A DNA stretch of 64,000 nt, from positions 97,001 to 161,000 of the forward strand of contig JAQGEQ010000202.1 in NCBI GenBank assembly GCA_034620365.1, read 5' to 3'. Below the pieces are notes generated by a model that did no database searches, had not been told where the DNA came from, and saw nothing but the letters and a program-made list of their open reading frames with translations. Positions 1 through 10,637 of the stretch are shown here, in pieces. The DNA is from Pegea sp. RAD2-039. Lineage: Eukaryota; Chordata; Thaliacea; Salpida; Salpidae. Position 1 is the stretch's first letter; the number at the start of each line of letters is the position of its first letter. A program made the translations under genes and the position numbers.

Positions 1-780
1 TTTATGAAACTTTTATTTTGAAACATTTGGTTAGTTGTTTCTTTAAAAGTAATGCAAAAAGTAATTTTTAACAGCTGCCCAAACAAACATTCAATTAATC
101 TGCTAATTGTTGATTCAAAGTAAACAAATTTTTGTTTGCTTTAATTTGTGATAATGATAACTTAAAAGTAAATAAACTTATAAATAACTGACTTTGTTCT
201 GACTTTTGCGCAATGCTATTTTTTGTAATAAGATAGAAATTATTTTCTTATATTTTCTTTATAATTTTATCAATAGCCATTTGAATTTCTTAAAGAATTC
301 TAAAAAAAGCTCCAAATTTATCAACTTTTAACATGACTTTAATTAATTAGATGATAAATCTTGCTCAGATTTTTTTAATTTTGAAAGATTTTTATTAGAA
401 AATTATTTCTATTTAGAACAATTTTAGATTAATTTCTTAAAAAAATTAGTTTAACTTTAAAGGTTTAAGAAATAGACTTTCTCGAAAATATACTAAAGTA
501 AAAAACTGATAAAATGAAAAAGTTTTTATTTTCTTCTATTCGAAAGCTCTATCACAAACACAAACTAAATGTACTAAAAAATTGATATTAAATAATATAT
601 GAAGTAATCACGTAATAAATAATTTTGAAAAAAAAATTCAAGATTTCGTTACATAAAGTAAAAAATTTAACTTTAAAAATATCTCAGTTTAATTGTTACT
701 CATTAAATAACACTTTTACTAAAAATATTAGATATAAATAAAATTAAAAGATATTGTGCTAAGTTGATATGCAAATTTTT
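1..780. other. AT-rich gene-free stretch
   Basis: I see no supported open frame, RNA gene or repeat here. The stretch is A/T-dominated with short homopolymer runs. It is the downstream flank of the first kinase gene, which is transcribed leftward, so its 3' UTR and polyadenylation signal probably lie here. Confidence 0.5.
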
Positions 781-1944
781 TTACAACTCCCATAAAACTT
801 TGAACATGGTCCGGTCTTTAAACCAGAGGTGGTCGATGGCACGTTTAATAGTCAGGCGATGGTCTAGTCTTTGATGTGTTAACCCTTTGACTAAATCACA
901 AGAAGCTTCACTCTGTCCGAAACAGTCTCCTTTGTCTAAACCCTCATATATGTCATCTGAAGAAAGGTTTTTAAAATTCAAAAACAAAAAGGAATTGTTA
1001 CAAGCGAGCAAACAATAATAAAGAATGACCCCTAAGCTCCAGCAATCAGCTTTTAGTCGATATTTTCGTTTAAGTGAAGTAGTTCTTTTATTAATAAGAT
1101 TAGGATCTCTAAAATAAGCTCCCAGGTTACTCCAAGTAACCTTTCTCCGCCTTGAATGTTGAACACAGAACTCAAAATCCGATATTTTTACTCTAGAATA
1201 CTGTTTACAATCCATAAACCAAATACAATGGGGCGAGATATTAAAATGAGTGACCTGGTGTTGATGAAGATAGTCAAGGGCAGAAGTTACTTGATACAAG
1301 ATGACTTTAACTTCAAATTCTTCTGTTTTATTACAATTTAACCAATGATTATATAATGATCCACCTAAGGGATATTCAAACTCTAAGTCGAGACTTCCAT
1401 CTGTATGCGAATAAGTTAATAGTTTCAAAAAGTTACAATGTTCCATTTTCAGCATTAAATCCAACTCATTTAAATATTCGATTCGCTTATCTAGATATTT
1501 CTTATCAAATCTTTTTAAAAACGTTTTTCTGGAGTCTTGTGATTCTAATACAAACATCCTGGAGGACATCTCACTCCCTCTATGTAAAGATGCTTCAGAT
1601 GAGATTGGTTTCTCTGAGACTAAGCTGTTACTATTTTCAAATATAAACAAAGTTACAGAAGAACACCCAACACTTATTGTATGTGTCTCTGGTAATTGTC
1701 GGGATTCTTCTTTGTATAATACTTCTCCATCAACAAATATAGGAACATGTGATTTGTTTTTGATATAAGCAACTTCTTGCTTCTTCTTCACATGAAATCG
1801 AAACGGTCTATACAACACCGGAACATTACATTCTAAAACCTTTCCACTGTTATAAATATTTTTATTTGAAACCAATTGACAAAGACTAATTCCCTCCCTA
1901 AGACCAAACATAACTCCCCAGTACTTCCTATAAATATAGTTCAT
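781..1944 (-). CDS. CHK2-like kinase paralogue, probable pseudokinase (intronless)
   Basis: This single-exon gene encodes 387 residues. The open frame extends 34 codons further upstream, but only to a TTG; the first ATG in frame is at 1944. Residues 7-105 resemble a worn FHA domain of the CHK2/RAD53 type, beginning with a Trp-Gly pair as CHK2 does (YWGVMFGL). Residues 130-385 form a protein-kinase fold. The VAIK-like lysine is plausible (TFLKRF, about 145). The HRD catalytic aspartate is replaced (HFN, 233-235), DFG reads DFE (256-258), the APE motif is gone, and no glycine-rich loop is visible, while DCWSLG and the C-lobe remain. Loss of the catalytic Asp predicts little or no phosphotransfer. 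An intact long frame argues that it is still selected. Two related intronless kinases lie downstream. Family placement as CHK2-like is inference from domain order; a generic CAMK pseudokinase is the alternative. Confidence 0.72.
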   Translation of the reverse strand: MNYIYRKYWGVMFGLREGISLCQLVSNKNIYNSGKVLECNVPVLYRPFRFHVKKKQEVAYIKNKSHVPIFVDGEVLYKEESRQLPETHTISVGCSSVTLFIFENSNSLVSEKPISSEASLHRGSEMSSRMFVLESQDSRKTFLKRFDKKYLDKRIEYLNELDLMLKMEHCNFLKLLTYSHTDGSLDLEFEYPLGGSLYNHWLNCNKTEEFEVKVILYQVTSALDYLHQHQVTHFNISPHCIWFMDCKQYSRVKISDFEFCVQHSRRRKVTWSNLGAYFRDPNLINKRTTSLKRKYRLKADCWSLGVILYYCLLACNNSFLFLNFKNLSSDDIYEGLDKGDCFGQSEASCDLVKGLTHQRLDHRLTIKRAIDHLWFKDRTMFKVLWEL

Positions 1945-3382
1945 TCTTTTAAGTACAAAATAAGAAATTACAGAAAATTGACACGAAAGAAAACTCCACT
2001 GAGTTATCAATCTGAAAGAAATGTTTGATTGATAATTTAGAATCAATCTAAAGTATTAAGACAACAATTTTAATTTACTAAATTGGTTATCAGTCAACCT
2101 GAAAAGGGATTTTATTTATTACATCTGAAACTTACAATATGTCTTCGTTTAAAAGATAAATATTTGCTGAGTAGTTATTAAAGTGTAAGTTTTTCATCTT
2201 CCATTTTAATTTTTTAAAGTTATTAAGTAACTTATGATAAATCGTAAAATAAAAAGGTTTGTTTTAATCATCAATCACATCAAAATTTCTGTAGTTTTTT
2301 GCTATACTTTTTATTTTCATATATTAAAATTGTTAGCATCTTTAACATTATTTAAATTGCGATAGTATAAATATTGATTGTTCTAAATATTGATCTAAAT
2401 ATTGATGTTTATAGATGCGCTGGGCAACAAACTAAGCCAGTAGAAAAGCTGTTTAACAGATAAATGTTGTGTTTGGTAATCGAAGATGCTTCGAAAACAC
2501 CTGCCTCTAACCTAACAGTAAATCTAAGAACAATATTATTTTCTGATTTCGCCATTCTATTACTCGAAGTAAATTTCTAAAAATTACAAAACTATTAATT
2601 GAATAAAAATCTACAGAATCAAAAGGTTTGGAAATAAAACTGTTTTCTTAAATCAATGTCAGTTTGTAAGTTGCTAACTATGAGCTTGATTTTATTTTCT
2701 ATTTCAGAATCTTTTTGACGTTTTGTAATAACGACTTTTAGAATCTAACCTTTTTTAAGTTACATTGAAATAATGAAAACTGTTTTATTGATAATTTTTA
2801 AACTTTTTATTTATTAATATTATAAATATTCATAACTTTAATCATTAATTTATTTGAATAATATTTTGAAATTTTAATGCCATTTTCAAGCCTTACCAAA
2901 AACAAAAATAAATCAAAAACTGTTAACTATAATTTAAAATAAAGAATTAGAATAAATTCATTTTCTTTAATGAGTTCCACTTTTTCCAACAAATTCTGAA
3001 AATAATTAAACAACTTGAGACAAACTGTAGACTGTAAGCTTTTTAATCAGTGTAAATATGATAAAAAATAAATGATAAAAAAATCTTTAAACTCAAAAAC
3101 CTTGACAGTTTTAGCTTTCCAATTCAAATATAAATGATTAATTTAGCAATTTTTCATTGAAATTAATTTTTAATATTTTAAAATTTCAAATATTTGATTT
3201 ACAATCAAGCTTTGCTAAATTGGTAATATTAAAGCAACCTAAACAGCCTCAGTAAAAGCTGTATTTAGAATTAAAACTTAATTGATGTGTTTGATTTCGA
3301 TATAAAACTAGTTTGCATCCAGCAGACAAAAGTAAAATGGTTGCACTTCAAGCTCACAACTTATTTTATTACGAAAAATTGT
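1945..3382. other. Intergenic, no feature seen
   Basis: This AT-rich spacer lies between two leftward kinase genes. It must hold the promoter of the first and the 3' end of the second. No coding frame, repeat or structured RNA could be supported. Confidence 0.5.
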
Positions 3383-4654
3383 TTAATCAAACCAAGGGTG
3401 ATTTAACAGCTCTTTAGCACTCTTTCTTTCTTCTGGGTCTTTATTTAAGCAGCAATTAATCAAATGAGATTGTAATTTAGTGAATTTAGGCATAGGTAGA
3501 CTACAGAGAGTTTTTCGTCGACCAAAAAAGGCAGCAATTTGATAAGAATATTTATCATGAATATTCCCAAAAGGGAATTGACGAGAAAGAGCTTTATAAA
3601 TACAAACCCCAATGCTCCAAATATCGACCTTTTCATTGTAAATTATTGTAATTTTTGGTTGAAATAAATCAATCATATGAATTTCACGAGCAGCATATGC
3701 TGTAGTCCCACAAAATTTCATCAACTGGTTTGCATCATCTAACGAACATGCTGTTCCAAAATCAGTGAGTTTTGTTAACGGCTTTTTTCCACTCGTCATT
3801 AGAAGGATGTTTTTAAGTTTAATATCTCGATGTAAGATACGAATGCTGTGAAGGTAATTAACCCCCCGTAACACTTGATTCATGATAAACTTGATATCAT
3901 CTTCATTAAATTCTTTCCTTTCAACAAAATCATTCAAATCACCTCCAGCAGCAAACTCTAAACAGATACAAGCAGAAGGAGATTGAAAGTATTGAGGAAA
4001 AAGTTTAATGATGTTTTCATGATTAAGTGTCCTCAATATCTCTTTCTCATTCCTGAAAGACTTCAGTAAATTTGAGACTTTTTTCGACTTTTGTTTTATT
4101 CGAGGACATTTTAAAGCAAAATATTTTAATTTTTCGATCGAATAAGCCAGATAAACATCTCCAAAACTTCCAGAAGACACAGATGAAAGAATTTTTATCT
4201 TCTTATTTTCAGTTTCAGTGACGTTTTTGATATTTTTCAAATTGAAAAGAACGACCCAAAACACCAGCTCCCCGACCTGAAGTTTTGTCAAAGGAGACTC
4301 AATTTGGAAATTATTTTCTTCCATTTTAACATCATTCAAAAAAATACTTTTATAGTTTCTAATAAATACGAAAGCAGTTGACAGATTTTGCTTCAAAAAA
4401 GATAACCTACTGAAGAAACTTTTTTTAATCACTATACTAGGCTTTACTGATTGTAAAAACGAGTTTTTGAGAATATTCAGTTCTTTCTTTTCATTTATTT
4501 CTAATAAAGTCTTTCTTCTATGCATATAGTGGATTCTGTTGACGTGTTGCCCACTTACCACCATGCCCCATGCCTTTTGAGCGTCTTTATTGTTGTAAAT
4601 ATCATTACAAAGAGACTGATTCAACTGAGAAACGTGTTTGCTTAGTAAAAACAT
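3383..4654 (-). CDS. CHK2-like Ser/Thr protein kinase, apparently active (intronless)
   Basis: One uninterrupted frame of 423 residues starts at an ATG. The N-terminus (about 28-145) again begins with an Ala-Trp-Gly motif and looks like a degraded FHA domain. Residues 155-423 are a complete kinase domain: glycine loop SSGSFGDVY (160-168), ALK lysine at 182, HRDIKLKN at 275-282, DFG at 298-300, GTTAYAARE in place of the usual GTxxYxAPE, DIWSIG, and the terminal HPWF motif typical of CAMK-group kinases. All catalytic residues are present, so activity is likely. The APE Pro is replaced by Arg, which is tolerated in some kinases. The lack of introns, in a region where other genes are split into many exons, suggests retroposition. 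A DNA-damage checkpoint role is known for CHK2 but should not be assumed for this diverged copy. Confidence 0.78.
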   Translation of the reverse strand: MFLLSKHVSQLNQSLCNDIYNNKDAQKAWGMVVSGQHVNRIHYMHRRKTLLEINEKKELNILKNSFLQSVKPSIVIKKSFFSRLSFLKQNLSTAFVFIRNYKSIFLNDVKMEENNFQIESPLTKLQVGELVFWVVLFNLKNIKNVTETENKKIKILSSVSSGSFGDVYLAYSIEKLKYFALKCPRIKQKSKKVSNLLKSFRNEKEILRTLNHENIIKLFPQYFQSPSACICLEFAAGGDLNDFVERKEFNEDDIKFIMNQVLRGVNYLHSIRILHRDIKLKNILLMTSGKKPLTKLTDFGTACSLDDANQLMKFCGTTAYAAREIHMIDLFQPKITIIYNEKVDIWSIGVCIYKALSRQFPFGNIHDKYSYQIAAFFGRRKTLCSLPMPKFTKLQSHLINCCLNKDPEERKSAKELLNHPWFD

Positions 4655-7600
4655 GAAAGTTTTATCAAATTTCTTATAGCTTTAAAATCGAGAATAATTT
4701 CTTAAACTTCCAATTTTAGACTAAATAATATTTTTGATCAATTGTAAACAAAATAAGATTGTATATAAAACAAAAATTTACCAGAAATATATTTATTGAA
4801 ATTTCAACAAATAAAAATAAACTAAAATAAACTTTTAAAAAATAATAGAATCTAAATGTATACCAAATTCAATATATAAACAAAAATATTTGCTAATAAA
4901 AACAAATGAATTTATATTAACGTTTAACTGATAACTATTATCAAAAAGTTTCAAGTTAAAAAACAAAGTTTAGTTTTTTGAAAAACTTTTACGAAATTCG
5001 ATATAAATGTTATCTATAAATGCAATTATCTTCTAATACTAAAATAAGAAAAAGATAAGACTGATAAACAAAAATGAGAGATAATTACACTATTCTCGTA
5101 TAAAACAAATATTACTTCTCTAAACAAGTTTCTAAGTTGCTTATTTAAACAAATATTCGATAATACAATAATAATAATAACCTTTAATATTTTTGTTGTA
5201 TTTTGTTTATACAATCATAAATTATAGACTTTCAGTTTGAAGACAAAATAGTTTTTTCTATTTAAACTAAAATATAATTATGAAATAAAACTACTTAATG
5301 TTAATCCCTAAAAAAAATGAAACTTGCTGTTTATGTTTTAAGCTTTTAACTCTAAATGTTGATGTGACTTCTAACAAAAAAACTTGCAAGTTTAATAGGA
5401 AAGCAGTTGACTGAAATTTTCGACTCTTCAGCCAAAAATCAATTCTATTAATAATATCTTAAATTAAATCTTTAACAGAGTTTACTTCTTGGATTAAAAT
5501 TCATTAAATCAAGTCTTTTGCAATTAATTTGTAAGTGTAACAGAGAAATTGAAGCCAATTTCAAATTAACTACATTTACAAAAAGAGAGATATTTCTGTC
5601 ATTTCATAAATGGTATACTACTTAATGACAAAATGTTGCTATTAAAAAACAGAAGTTTATTTTTACCATAGATTAAGCTTGTATAGAAGTAAATGTTGTT
5701 TAATATTCAAAACAACTTAAGTCATGTATTATGGAGTATTAGCTATTATTGGTGTTATGTATAGATGGAATTTAAAGTTTTTGTTTTATTTCTTTTTAAT
5801 TAAACTATTTCTACAATTTAAAACTTTTTTAATATAAATTGTTTTTTAGACTTAACTTTAACCACTTGAATTATATCATCTGCAGTATTTTAGAGCTTGT
5901 AGTTAAGAAGTGTACTGCTTTATGATAATTTTGAATCATTTAGTGATAGAATTTAATGAATTTGCAGTTGTAGATAAACCACTGGCGTATACAGCAGCTA
6001 GAAAACATATTTATATTTAGTTTGATTTATTGATAAAAACAGTTAACTATAAAATTCTCTAAGTAATTTGATTTGTAATTTAAGTTTTATTAAAAAGTTT
6101 AGAACATTGGTGCACATGAGAATTAATGTTAACAACTTTACCAGTTTAATTTCAGTTTATTTACAGAATAGCTTGAAAGTGATTACTGCATATAGTTTGT
6201 ATACTGACTATAGAAAATCATTAGTATGCATTGCAACGTTAATAAAACGGATAAGTTCATACATATATAATCTATACTCAATTTATCATAGTTGAGAAGT
6301 AGATGAAACTATTTTGGTAAAATTAGAAAAATATTTTAAAAGAATTTATAAATCTTATATATACATTAACAGAAATAATCTGTGTTCAAATTTATAATTT
6401 ATATTTACATCAGAAGAGATAATTAGATATAAATACTATTTAAATTTAATAGTTTGATTAATTAAGTAGCATATATAGTATAAATTCTAAAATATAGAAT
6501 TGAAAAAATAGCTACTAGGTAGTTACTAATTTGAAAGGATAGAGAAGCTTTTAAACTAAAGAATCTTATTTATTTTTTTATTTTTTAGATGAGTTTAAAA
6601 TAAAAATTTGATTAAGATATTTGTACAAGTTTATGAACACAGTATAGTTAAACTTTATTAAGTTATAAGGCTGTAGTTATTATATGTTTCAAATATTCTG
6701 TTGAAAAAGTTAAACTATTTGTTAATTCACATTTTAATGTTTACAAACTTTAACTTTTGTATAAACTATGAACCATGAAAGTATATACAGTATGCTGAAC
6801 AAAGAATTGAACTCAATCTGTGTATCTGTAGCTATTATTTTTTATTACTTCTACAAAAGTTAAGCATCTTATTTTAAGTGAGCTTTTTTACATTGGTTAA
6901 AGATAGAACAGGTTTACTTTGAAATTATTCAAGTACTTGAATGAAAGTTAAAGATAGAAAGCTATTTTACATAGACATTAAGTTTTTTGAATTATGTAAA
7001 ATATCTTAAGCATTATTGAGTATCTTTTAATGATTTAGAAAAATTTGGTTATAGATAAATAAGAAACCAGATAGTTGGTTATCTTTATTTACATCAGTCT
7101 AAAAAAAATTGATTTAAGACTATAGGGTATACTTATAGAAATCAATTTTGAGAATACTTATTCTTTATATTATTTTAAAACATAATTTTCAATCTTAAAG
7201 TATTAAATAACAAAATGAATTTAGATGTTAAGAATTATTTGTGAAACACTAAAGATAGAGCAGTTACATATTTGATGATGAAAATTAAAGTTTCTATTTA
7301 TTTAAATTATGTAAATATTAAATAATTTTTAAAAAATCACAATGTTTGGGTTTCAGTTTAATTCTTTAATAAAAAAGATTAGATTTTTGTTAAGCAAACT
7401 TTTCTTAATCATATATCTTTTAATTTCAGTAGCAGTAGTTGTATACATTTTATAAAAATTCGTTTGTTTAGTTTAAAAAAATGTTTATAAACAGTTACTG
7501 AACTTTACAAAAAGTTCCTGTGTACTTGATTTAATAACCTCAAATTAGATTTCGATATCTTCTAAGTTAAATAAAACTTTCTTTTTAATATTCAACACGC

Positions 7601-7846
7601 TTTTAGTAGAAATTATTTAAACAACTAAATCTGTTGGTTAAAAACTTATTTTGAGATTCAAATTTTATTCAAAGCTTTATTTATGTAAAAAAATTGCATA
7701 ATTTATACTAAATAAATATTATGTATACACTTTCTATATTGTGCAATGATAAACTTTATTCACATCGAGTTATTTTTAAAGCTTTTTGAAGTAATTTATA
7801 CATCTAAGAAAGCTGCTTTTTGACTTCAATCTTTTACAACTTATCA
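4655..7846. other. Long AT-rich intergenic stretch, nothing recognised
   Basis: About 3.2 kb separates divergent kinase genes. Short frames near 5.1 and 6.1 kb are A/T-driven, lack plausible starts or homologous motifs, and are not called. Both kinase promoters must lie in this interval, but no motif stands out. Confidence 0.5.
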
Positions 7847-9115
7847 ATGGATTCTCGGGTTGCTTGCAAAAATCCTCCAAACTCACAGCCGTCTTGGGGC
7901 GCTCTACTCAGCTTAAATAGTACCGCATGGGTAGTGAAGTTATACAAGGACTCAACAACAGTAGAGTTTCCTGATCAGCAAACAGAAATCAACATCCGAA
8001 GATGTTTCAGAAGAAGAGGATGTAAGACTCTTTTTGAACGAGATTTGAACAGCAATGTTTTTGTGGACTCTTTAAAAATCACAAAAAAGATAATCGGTCT
8101 CAAACCGTTCTGTATCATCGATATTAAAGGTGCATCGAAGACTAGCTCCTTCCTCTTCCTACATTTCGGTGGTTCGAGCTCAACTATCTTCGACAAATAC
8201 AAGATTGGATCTTTAATAGGAGGAGGAGGATTTGGAAAAGTTTTCACCGCGAAATCGAAGCAGCACGGCTTTATCTGCGCGCTAAAGATCGCCCCTAAGC
8301 GGTTACGACTCTACACAAATATTTACAGTGAAATCAGAGCTCTAAGAAGTCTTTCACATCCTTTCGTCACTCCACTTTATGACGTCATTGACACGAAGAA
8401 CTACATCTTCATGATGTTTGAGTTAGCACAGGGCGGGAGTCTCAGTGATTATATAAATTATCAAGAACTTCCCAAGGAGCTGTCTATAAAAGTGATCTTC
8501 TTTCAGATCGCCTCAGCAGTCAGCTATCTTCATTCAAAGAATATAATCCACTTCGACTTGAAACCTGAAAATATTTTACTCTTAACAAAACAGATCTATA
8601 CGGTTGCCAAGGTAACCGACTTCGGGGCAGCTATAAACACTTTATCATCGTGTACGGATATTCCCCTGGACGGGACCCCTTCTTATTCCGCCCCAGAACT
8701 TCTAACAAAACTTCAAATTGATCAAAACCTTATTTGCACCCCAACTGTTGATGTATGGAGCTTAGGAGTGATGCTGTACAAGTGTGTCTCAAAGGAGCTA
8801 CCTTTTCAGATTAGTCATCAAAATAACTCGGATACTATAAGAAGAAAATTGCTGTCAGAGACACTTCAATTTCCTCATCAGATCTGGAACCATATGACGT
8901 CATCATGCTGTAGCTTAATTCGTCAATTGCTGGTGAAAAATGGGGCGATAAGGTATGATATGAAAAGGGTCTTGTCGTCGAAGTGGTTTGATGATAAGTC
9001 CATGAAAAAAATCTTTCAAAAGATGATTATTCCATTTGCGAAATCGAAGCAACTTAATTTTGAAGAAATAAGGCGAAATATTTCAAATGTTAAATTATTA
9101 GAAACATTAGTTTAA
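7847..9115 (+). CDS. CHK2-like Ser/Thr protein kinase with FHA-like N-terminus (intronless)
   Basis: The open frame begins at a TTG at 7820, but the first ATG is at 7847, giving 422 residues. Residues 15-110 align by eye with the CHK2 FHA region: a SWGALLSL opening and a hydrophobic strand ending LFLHFGG, where CHK2 has VFVFFDL. The kinase domain (about 117-395) has a strong glycine loop (IGGGGFGKV, 124-132), ALK lysine at 147, HFD (235-237, catalytic Asp kept, Arg replaced by Phe), DFG at 258-260, GTPSYSAPE in the activation segment and DVWSLG. It should be catalytically competent. It has a richer GC and CpG content than the two kinases to its left and carries two TGACGTCA octamers (8380, 8895). 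Lack of introns points to an old retrocopy. It is the clearest CHK2 relative of the three. Confidence 0.82.
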   Translation: MDSRVACKNPPNSQPSWGALLSLNSTAWVVKLYKDSTTVEFPDQQTEINIRRCFRRRGCKTLFERDLNSNVFVDSLKITKKIIGLKPFCIIDIKGASKTSSFLFLHFGGSSSTIFDKYKIGSLIGGGGFGKVFTAKSKQHGFICALKIAPKRLRLYTNIYSEIRALRSLSHPFVTPLYDVIDTKNYIFMMFELAQGGSLSDYINYQELPKELSIKVIFFQIASAVSYLHSKNIIHFDLKPENILLLTKQIYTVAKVTDFGAAINTLSSCTDIPLDGTPSYSAPELLTKLQIDQNLICTPTVDVWSLGVMLYKCVSKELPFQISHQNNSDTIRRKLLSETLQFPHQIWNHMTSSCCSLIRQLLVKNGAIRYDMKRVLSSKWFDDKSMKKIFQKMIIPFAKSKQLNFEEIRRNISNVKLLETLV

Positions 9116-9481
9116 TTGCTCATTTAAATTTTATTATTTTTTTGAATGACGAATTTTGAAGCTGAAAAGTTTTAATTTATTTCAATAAGTGTGAAGGAGG
9201 GTGCCTGAAGAGAGTACCTCTCGCTAACACACATTCTCACTAATAATATCTAGTAAGTTAGAAATATAGAAAGCGAAAGATGTAACACGTGGTATTTAAT
9301 ATTTTTCTAACTGTTTTTCGATCTTGATTATTTACTTCTATTTGTTTTTCTCGTTGCATTTATGCAAAAAAAAGTAATAAAGAAACTTCATAAAATTCGT
9401 AATTTTGTTTCAACTGATCAAAATTCTATCTGTCTTTCAGAATAATTTACAAAAATATTTTGATTTTTAATGAACTGAAAT
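9116..9481. other. Downstream flank with a small potential hairpin
   Basis: This is the 3' flank of the third kinase. A GC-richer patch at 9189-9232 contains nested inverted repeats: GTGTG at 9189-9193 pairs with CACAC at 9228-9232, and GAGAG at 9210 pairs with CTCTC at 9218. It could fold as a 3' UTR stem-loop, but no known element is recognised. AATAAA-like signals occur near 9378. Confidence 0.3.
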
Positions 9482-9900
9482 TTCCTAAAGAAAAGTTGAA
9501 CTTTTTCATAAAAATTTGAATTTATTTCTATATGAGAATCAAAACTCATTTGTTACATGTTTCCCAAACCAACGTCAACGAAATTCTAAATTGTTAAAGA
9601 TACCTTCAGATCAATTAGCTTCTGTTACCATAGATGAACAATTTGCTAAAAAAATCATCAAAAAGTTGACACAATGTGAAAGAGATATACTAACTACTGA
9701 ACTACAAAAGTGTAAGTTTTATTTATTCAGTTTGTTGTTAGTTGATTTAGAAATAAAAAATTCATTTTTTGAAGTTTAAAAAACCTAAATTTGTTATTTA
9801 CCTTCAAAATACTAAACTTTTATATTTTAGATGAAAAAAATCCATGTGAAGATGATTCAGTGTTGCCTCTGACTAAAGATCAAATAAAGACATGTACGTT
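9482..9900 (+). pseudogene. Truncated TMEM65 exon 1-2 copy
   Basis: This stretch is an inverted copy of the first two exons of the TMEM65 gene at 15.2 kb. The 86 codons shared with exon 1 and its intron read-through encode the same amino acids, and exon 2 (9830-9893) is almost base-identical. The copy lacks the source's first 25 or so codons, including the ATG, and stops inside intron 2, so none of the transmembrane exons are present. It cannot make TMEM65. The near-identity means it is recent, or kept similar by gene conversion, or an assembly artefact. Splice signals are intact, so it could be spliced if transcribed. Confidence 0.85.
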
Positions 9901-10047
9901 TGTAAAGAGATCAGATTAAAAGATATCTTCATTTATCTTCTAAAAACTGATGTTTTTCTTGAATAATTTTCTTACTATTTGTTTAGTTTATTTGTTTATT
10001 TATTTTTAAGTAATAATTAACAAGTTCATAAACACTTTGATTGCATC
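9482..10047 (+). repeat. Inverted repeat, left arm
   Basis: This arm matches the reverse complement of 14636-15201. Paired positions sum to about 24683, with few indels. Identity looks near-complete in the centre and falls toward the edges, for example in the A/T run at 9975-10010. The two arms are separated by about 4.6 kb holding the HSD11B1-like gene and the rest of TMEM65. Confidence 0.88.
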
Positions 10048-10637
10048 TCTCTTTAATAAACGTGAATTTAATTATCTTCTTTTTTTCGTCTTGCTGCATT
10101 TACGAATAAAAAAAGTATTAAATTAAAAAAAAGAATTAAATTTCAAAAAATTTCTGAATTTTTTTTTATTTCTTCTTCAGTTTTTAATTTTAGCTGTAAA
10201 TATTTGAAACCTCCAAGATTAAAATTAAATAAAAAAGTTTGAAATTTGTTTGAAAATTTAACAATTAATCATTTTTGAAATGGGAAAAATCAAATTGTCA
10301 CGTGATTAAGAAAATTATTTCTAAAAGTCATAGAAAGAAGATTTGATCAGTTTAGTTCTCAGAGCTTTTTGCTCCAAGGGTAGAAGTGATTTTTAGAGGA
10401 GATCTCAAATCCAAAAGAAAATATATCCGAAAGATAAGAATAAAAATCAAAAAGTTTTAAATTAAAAAAAAGTGATTCCAATTATTAATCCAGAAATTAT
10501 TAAATTCAATTTCTTTAAATTATTTTTTCATCAATATTTTTTTTTATTTGAATAAATCAACTAATTCGCAAATTAATTAAAATTTAAATAAATTTATAAA
10601 AGATTTTTGTTGCAAATTGAAAATGATTTTATAAAAA
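10048..10637. other. Intergenic, nothing recognised
   Basis: This AT-rich stretch lies between the left arm of the inverted repeat and the last exon of the HSD11B1-like gene. It probably includes that gene's 3' UTR. No coding signal is seen. Confidence 0.45.

Noticed and set aside
7847-9115. Functional CHK2 orthologue
   Set aside because: The FHA region has lost the usual phosphothreonine-binding residues and the gene is intronless with diverged relatives nearby. Calling it the orthologue would over-reach.
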